Shown: positions 15,297-18,228 of the stretch, in pieces
Numbering within the stretch: position 1 is the stretch's first letter
Layout of the letters: each line of letters begins with the position of its first letter
Assembly: GCA_028696435.1 (NCBI GenBank)
Contig: JAQVHC010000014.1
Coordinates: 1 to 18,228, forward strand
Direction: 5' to 3'
Length of the DNA stretch: 18,228 nucleotides
Source of the DNA: Actinomycetota bacterium
GTDB lineage: Bacteria; Actinomycetota; Humimicrobiia; Humimicrobiales; Humimicrobiaceae
Translations under genes and position numbers: made by a program
Notes under the pieces: model-generated
What the model saw: only the letters and a program-made list of their open reading frames with translations
The model's database searches: none
What the model was told of the DNA's origin: nothing

Positions 15297-15630
15297 AAAA
15301 TGAAGGCAGGTATAAGAATTAGTACTGATTTAATTTTGTTAGCTTAATTTAATGATAACTTAATGATAACCTGTCTGGCAGCCATTTTATGTGTAAGTTT
15401 TCTATATGTGAAAGTTTGAAAGAATTTCTGAAAATGAGATGTAATAAGATCAATAAGTGGAAAGCAAGTGTGATTTAGAAAAGAGGGCAGTAAAATATAG
15501 GTAAGAGGCCAGTATGGAGCTTGCCATAAGGTTAGTGGAAGTTAATACTGTGTCATTGAGTTAAGGCCATTATGAAAGGTGAGTAGTAAGAGGTAAGCCA
15601 TATTTAATTAATCATTAGGAGAAAATCAGG
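15297..15630. other. Divergent spacer between the PTS EIIC and DUF3786 genes
   Basis: This 334-base spacer has no supported gene. It holds an exact tandem repeat of the 11-mer TTAATGATAAC (15349-15359 and 15360-15370), about 55 bases upstream of the EIIC start, and then a purine-rich stretch (about 15420-15600) like those at 4391 and 6266. The repeat carries TGATAA half-sites reminiscent of Fur boxes but without an inverted partner. Confidence 0.45.
15349..15370. repeat. Exact tandem 11-base repeat upstream of the EIIC gene
   Basis: TTAATGATAAC occurs twice head to tail. A spacing of one helical turn would suit a direct-repeat regulator site for the minus-strand EIIC gene. No regulator is assigned. 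Confidence 0.45.
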
Positions 15631-16236
15631 ATGGATGTTTACAATAAAATATTTGATGAATTAATAACCCGTGATGTCAAAAGTATTTCGATGCATTCTG
15701 GCTCGGAGCTTCTGGATGGACATAAAATAAAGCTCGATTTTTTTGAGAAAAAAGTTGTTGTAGATTTACATAAGAGAGGTGTTTCTTATTTGGAAAAAGA
15801 TTCAAAAGGAGGTTCTTTAAAAGTGGGGGAGTCTCTGGATATGCATTCAGCTTCTCTTATCCTCCATTATCTTCAAAATGCAGATGGCTCGCCTCTTACA
15901 GGAAGATGGATACCATACAGAGAGTTGCCCGGAGGGCTTTTCTACTGGCAGACCATACCCGGTGTCCTGGATACTGTGGTAAAAAAATATGAAAGTAACG
16001 GTGCCGGATTTCTAAAAAGGGCTTATGAAATTGGCGGGCAAAAATACGATAGATTTAAATTTGCTTCAGTAATATACCCATTTAAAATGTTTCCCATTCT
16101 CATGATTCTTGAGGAAAAGGATTCAGAATTTGAGGCAGATGCAAGAGTGCTATTTGACAGCAGCGCCCCTCATTACCTCAAAACCGATGTGGTTAAATTA
16201 ATTGTAGTATATATGGTAAATAGACTCTGCAGGTAG
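15631..16236 (+). CDS. DUF3786 family protein
   Basis: This 201-residue soluble protein matches the DUF3786 pattern: an N-terminal domain with SGSELLDGHKIKLDFF (23-38), the signature LHYLQNADGSPLTGRW (78-93) followed by IPYRELPGG (94-102), and LFDSSAPHYLKTDVVKL (174-190). The family is common in strict anaerobes and sometimes accompanies or is fused to iron-sulfur/corrinoid-type domains; its biochemical role is not known to me. The start is supported by AGGAG (near 15618) about eight bases before the ATG. It stands alone: the EIIC gene is divergent upstream and a long spacer follows. Confidence 0.8.
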   Translation: MDVYNKIFDELITRDVKSISMHSGSELLDGHKIKLDFFEKKVVVDLHKRGVSYLEKDSKGGSLKVGESLDMHSASLILHYLQNADGSPLTGRWIPYRELPGGLFYWQTIPGVLDTVVKKYESNGAGFLKRAYEIGGQKYDRFKFASVIYPFKMFPILMILEEKDSEFEADARVLFDSSAPHYLKTDVVKLIVVYMVNRLCR

Positions 16237-16546
16237 AGATTGTAAGTAAAAATATCTCCAGAATATAAATAAGATTGTAGGCTTATAAAACTCGCTTTAT
16301 AAAAGCTCAACAAAACTACAGAATCCCCTTTTTCTATTGCCTTGATTTGCTTTTGCATGTATTCCTTAATATTATCATGATATCCCCCGAACCAGCTTGA
16401 AAGCATGAAAATATTTTAGCATATGTAAACAAGCAGGTTTAAGCTTATCATAAGCGATTCTATTTAAATAAATCCCACAAGTTTACCTTTAAAAACAATT
16501 TATGTATGAAATCCAGATGCTAGATTTTTTATAAAAGAAAAAAAGG

Positions 16547-16575
16547 TTGACAAATTGGTTAATGTTATGTAAAAT
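16547..16575 (+). promoter_or_regulatory. Sigma-70/A-type promoter for the sugar ABC transporter
   Basis: Perfect TTGACA (16547-16552), a 17-base spacer and TAAAAT (16570-16575, five of six). It would give an untranslated leader of about 320 bases before the GTG at 16903. Confidence 0.55.
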
Positions 16576-16621
16576 TACTAACAAATAATAAAATTCCATA
16601 TATAATCATCAAAATTACTAG

Positions 16622-16697
16622 AGAGTAAAATACTTTTATACATACTTTATACTTCTAAAATTAATATTTTAAAGTAGATATATACTCTAAAAGTATT
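16622..16697 (+). promoter_or_regulatory. Nested inverted repeats in the transporter leader, part 1
   Basis: An outer 10-base pair of arms, AATACTTTTA (16629-16638) and TAAAAGTATT (16688-16697), encloses an inner hairpin. In that hairpin TACTT-c-TAAAAT (16650-16661) pairs with ATTTTA-AAGTA (16666-16676) around a four-base loop. AGAGTA/TACTCT (16622-16627/16683-16688) gives an alternative outer pairing. All are AT-rich. Confidence 0.4.
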
Positions 16698-16736
16698 AGA
16701 AACAGAAAAAGGGGGTGGTTTTTAAATTAGAAAAGT

Positions 16737-16796
16737 GAGATTTGCCCAGGGTGTTTAAAAAGCTTTTTTATTTGAACTCTAACCCGAACAAATCTC
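16737..16796 (+). promoter_or_regulatory. Nested inverted repeats in the transporter leader, part 2
   Basis: GAGATTTG (16737-16744) pairs perfectly with CAAATCTC (16789-16796). Inside, GGGT (16749-16752) can pair with ACCC (16782-16785), and AAAAAGCTTTTT (from about 16757) is self-complementary. The result is a branched fold with conserved-looking closing stems, not matched by me to any known riboswitch. Confidence 0.4.
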
Positions 16797-16902
16797 AAAA
16801 AAAATTTATCAGAAACATTATAAAAAGTAAAGAATACAGGAGGTGGCCGGGGAAATTATTATTTTTTATGTGTTAAATAATTATTAAGAAAGGATTCAAG
16901 AA

Positions 16903-17979
16903 GTGAAAAAAACATTATTATGGATGCTTGTACTGATAATAAGCGTTTCGATGGTAATAGGTTTTGCAGGTTGTGCGGGTAAAGCAGAAGAAGCTTCAGA
17001 AGAACCAGAAGCTGAAGAAGCTGCAGAAGAACCAGAAGCAGAAGAAGTTGCAGAAGAAGAGGCAGCAGAAACGGAGCTAATCAAGGTCGGCATCGTAAAT
17101 CTACCGCCGGAAGAATCAGGCTACCGGCAGGCCAATGTTGAAGACATGAATAATGTCTTCTCACAGGCGAACGGCTATGACGCAAAACAGACCAACACCG
17201 CGGACAACAGCGAGCAGATCGCTGCGGCCATAGGGTACATTCGAGAGGGAGTGGACTATCTCCTGATCTCGGCCGCAAACGCGTCTGGATGGGACGACAC
17301 CTTAAAGGCTGCAAAAGACGCAGGCGTTACGGTTATTCTCTTTGACCGTGCGATTGAGACGGATCCTTCGAACTATCAAGCAGCACTTCTCTCGGATATG
17401 GCTTATGAGGGTAATACGGCAGTAGAATGGGTGTTGGGCCTGGGTCTGGATCCGATCAATCTAGTCCTTATTCGTGGTCAGTTGGGTTGCGCAGCTGAAA
17501 TAGGTCGTAGCGCCGCAGTGATCGAAGCCGAAGAAGCTGGTAAACTCAATATAGTGGCCGATGGAACAGGTGGAGACACTTGGAGTCTTGAGGAAGCCCG
17601 CAAAGTGGTTGAAGCCGCAATTGCTGCAAAAAAGGATTTCAACGTTCTTTACGCGGAGAACGACGGTATGGCGCAAGGCGGTGTTCAGGCGCTTGAGGCG
17701 GCTGGTATCAGCCATGGCAAGGACGGCAAGGTCAAGGTAATTGGTTTTGACTTTAACCGTTTTGCACTTAGGAACGTACAGGCAGGTTACTGGAACGCCG
17801 ACATGCAGTGCAATCCACGTCAGGCAGCCGAGATTTCTAAGTGGATCAAAAGTGGTGATCTCCCCAGCGGAATCGTCTATCAGGAAGAAATGCTCGCTAC
17901 TACAGAAACGATAACCGACGAAATCATCGAAAAATATGGTATCAATGACGATCCTGGCAAGGGTGTGATAACAAGGTAG
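16903..17979 (+). CDS. Sugar ABC transporter substrate-binding lipoprotein, YtfQ-like
   Basis: This 358-residue lipoprotein begins with GTG, with AAAGGA (16889-16894) eight bases upstream. A signal peptide with lipobox FAGC leads to lipidated C24. Next comes a Glu/Ala-rich linker (about 27-58) built partly from a nine-residue tandem repeat, then a periplasmic-binding-protein type I domain (Peripla_BP_4). Marks shared with the galactofuranose-binding YtfQ branch: ESGYRQAN (71-78), SGWDDTLKAAKDAGV (128-142), ILFDRA (145-150), YAENDGMAQGG and DMQCNP (300-305). It captures a sugar outside the membrane and delivers it to the permease and ATPase encoded next. Base composition and codon choice change sharply after the linker (from about 17070), to G/C-ending codons unlike every other gene here. 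The exact sugar is uncertain. Confidence 0.92.
   Translation: MKKTLLWMLVLIISVSMVIGFAGCAGKAEEASEEPEAEEAAEEPEAEEVAEEEAAETELIKVGIVNLPPEESGYRQANVEDMNNVFSQANGYDAKQTNTADNSEQIAAAIGYIREGVDYLLISAANASGWDDTLKAAKDAGVTVILFDRAIETDPSNYQAALLSDMAYEGNTAVEWVLGLGLDPINLVLIRGQLGCAAEIGRSAAVIEAEEAGKLNIVADGTGGDTWSLEEARKVVEAAIAAKKDFNVLYAENDGMAQGGVQALEAAGISHGKDGKVKVIGFDFNRFALRNVQAGYWNADMQCNPRQAAEISKWIKSGDLPSGIVYQEEMLATTETITDEIIEKYGINDDPGKGVITR
16999..17052 (+). repeat. 27-base tandem repeat encoding the acidic linker
   Basis: Two adjacent copies (16999-17025 and 17026-17052) differ at only two positions and encode EEPEAEEAA and EEPEAEEVA. They form the spacer between the lipidated cysteine and the folded domain, and the low-GC part of the gene ends just after them. 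Confidence 0.75.
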
Positions 17980-18001
17980 TTGTTTTTTGGTAAAATTTCA
18001 C

Positions 18002-18049
18002 AACTGCAGTGCGGTGTTCCGGACTAGATCCGCACACCGCACTGCAGTT
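18002..18049 (+). terminator. Stem-loop between SBP and ATPase genes (attenuator/terminator type)
   Basis: AACTGCAGTGCGGTGT (18002-18017) and ACACCGCACTGCAGTT (18034-18049) are perfect 16-base arms around a 16-base loop, followed shortly by a TTTTT run (18052-18056). Between the binding-protein and ATPase genes of an ABC operon such a structure usually lowers downstream expression or protects the upstream mRNA, giving more binding protein than ATPase. Confidence 0.7.
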
Positions 18050-18084
18050 AATTTTTATAGTACCAGTAAGGAGGTCTTTAGTTA

Positions 18085-18228
18085 GTGTCAGAAAATATTA
18101 TACTCAAAATAGAGGGTATCAGCAAATCCTTTCCAGGTGTTAAAGCTCTGGATAACGTAGATTTCGTGCTCCGAAAAGGTGAGATCCATGCCCTTGTCGG
18201 TGAAAACGGAGCGGGCAAGTCCACACTG
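18085..18228 (+). CDS. Sugar ABC transporter ATP-binding protein, N-terminal part (runs off the right edge)
   Basis: 48 codons are open to the window end. The start is GTG, with AGGAGG (18069-18074) about ten bases upstream. The N-terminal ILKIEGISKSFPGVKALDNV is the standard RbsA/MglA/YtfR opening, followed by Walker A GENGAGKST (39-47). These ATPases have two ABC modules and drive uptake with the preceding binding protein. The composition is G+C-rich like the mature SBP domain, so both probably arrived together. Confidence 0.93.
   Translation, partial: MSENIILKIEGISKSFPGVKALDNVDFVLRKGEIHALVGENGAGKSTL

Larger units (their letters stand above)
16237..16902. other. Long spacer and structured leader before the sugar-binding gene
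   Basis: There are 666 bases without a supported gene. The first 300 show only a loose hairpin (GCTTATAAA...TTTATAAAAGC around 16280-16312) after the DUF3786 gene. From 16547 there is a good promoter, then nested inverted repeats (16622-16697 and 16737-16796), and an isolated strong SD-like AGGAGGTGG (16838-16846) that is too far from the SBP start to serve it. A long structured 5' leader controlling the ABC transporter is suggested. Confidence 0.5.

Noticed and set aside
16173..16406. A 77-codon minus-strand frame starting MLSSWFGGYHDN
   Set aside because: The first 35 residues look protein-like, but there is no SD, a stop lies four codons upstream, and the second half is antisense to the end of the DUF3786 gene. 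At best it is a gene remnant.
16896..17093. A Ser/Ala-rich minus-strand frame
   Set aside because: It is the antisense of the Glu/Ala linker of the SBP gene; its composition mirrors the repeat.
1..18228. CRISPR arrays, insertion sequences or rRNA genes
   Set aside because: No regularly spaced repeats, transposase frames, terminal inverted repeats with target duplications or rRNA sequence were seen.

Overview
The window comes from a strongly AT-rich anaerobic bacterium. Single 60-base lines counted by hand give about 25% G+C inside gyrB (9721-9780). Purine-rich coding strands, SD-led genes, a lipoprotein-type sugar-binding protein, an NADH/ferredoxin diaphorase and a formate channel fit a low-GC fermentative or acetogenic anaerobe (Bacillota-like, or an uncultured lineage such as Atribacterota). 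The phylum cannot be fixed from this sequence alone.

Region 1 (1-657, minus strand): the start of a protein with two very similar PAS domains; its output domain lies off the left edge. Region 2 (658-1345): a long AT-rich divergent spacer with several palindromes, a good sigma-70/A type promoter and a perfect 7-1-7 Fur box.

Region 3 (1346-6265, plus): an iron-sulfur diaphorase set. The first gene is the most unusual item in the window: a Fur-family winged-helix domain lacking the Fur metal-binding/dimerisation domain, joined by a Lys/Ser-rich linker to a complete NuoE/HydC-like [2Fe-2S] thioredoxin-fold subunit. It is followed by a NuoF/HydB-like flavin subunit with extra ferredoxin domains, a HoxU/NuoG-N-terminus-like ferredoxin subunit and a FocA-type formate channel. 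No catalytic hydrogenase or formate dehydrogenase subunit is present. The Fur box lies just downstream of the promoter, so iron- or redox-dependent (auto)regulation of the set is a reasonable inference.

Region 4 (6503-12781, plus): recF, a DciA/DUF721 gene, gyrB and gyrA, a replication-origin-type order without dnaA or dnaN next to recF. Downstream lies a tRNA-Ile(GAT)/tRNA-Ala(TGC) pair with its own promoter and no rRNA genes around it.

Region 5 (13331-16236): an unrecognised single-span membrane protein, an orphan GatC-type PTS EIIC permease on the minus strand, and a DUF3786 protein. Region 6 (16237-18228): a 666-base spacer with a strong promoter and several nested inverted repeats, then a YtfQ-like sugar-binding lipoprotein and the start of its ABC ATPase. 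Base composition rises abruptly inside the binding-protein gene (about 50-58% G+C in sampled lines), right after its signal peptide and acidic linker. This suggests a transferred transporter joined to a host-like secretion leader.
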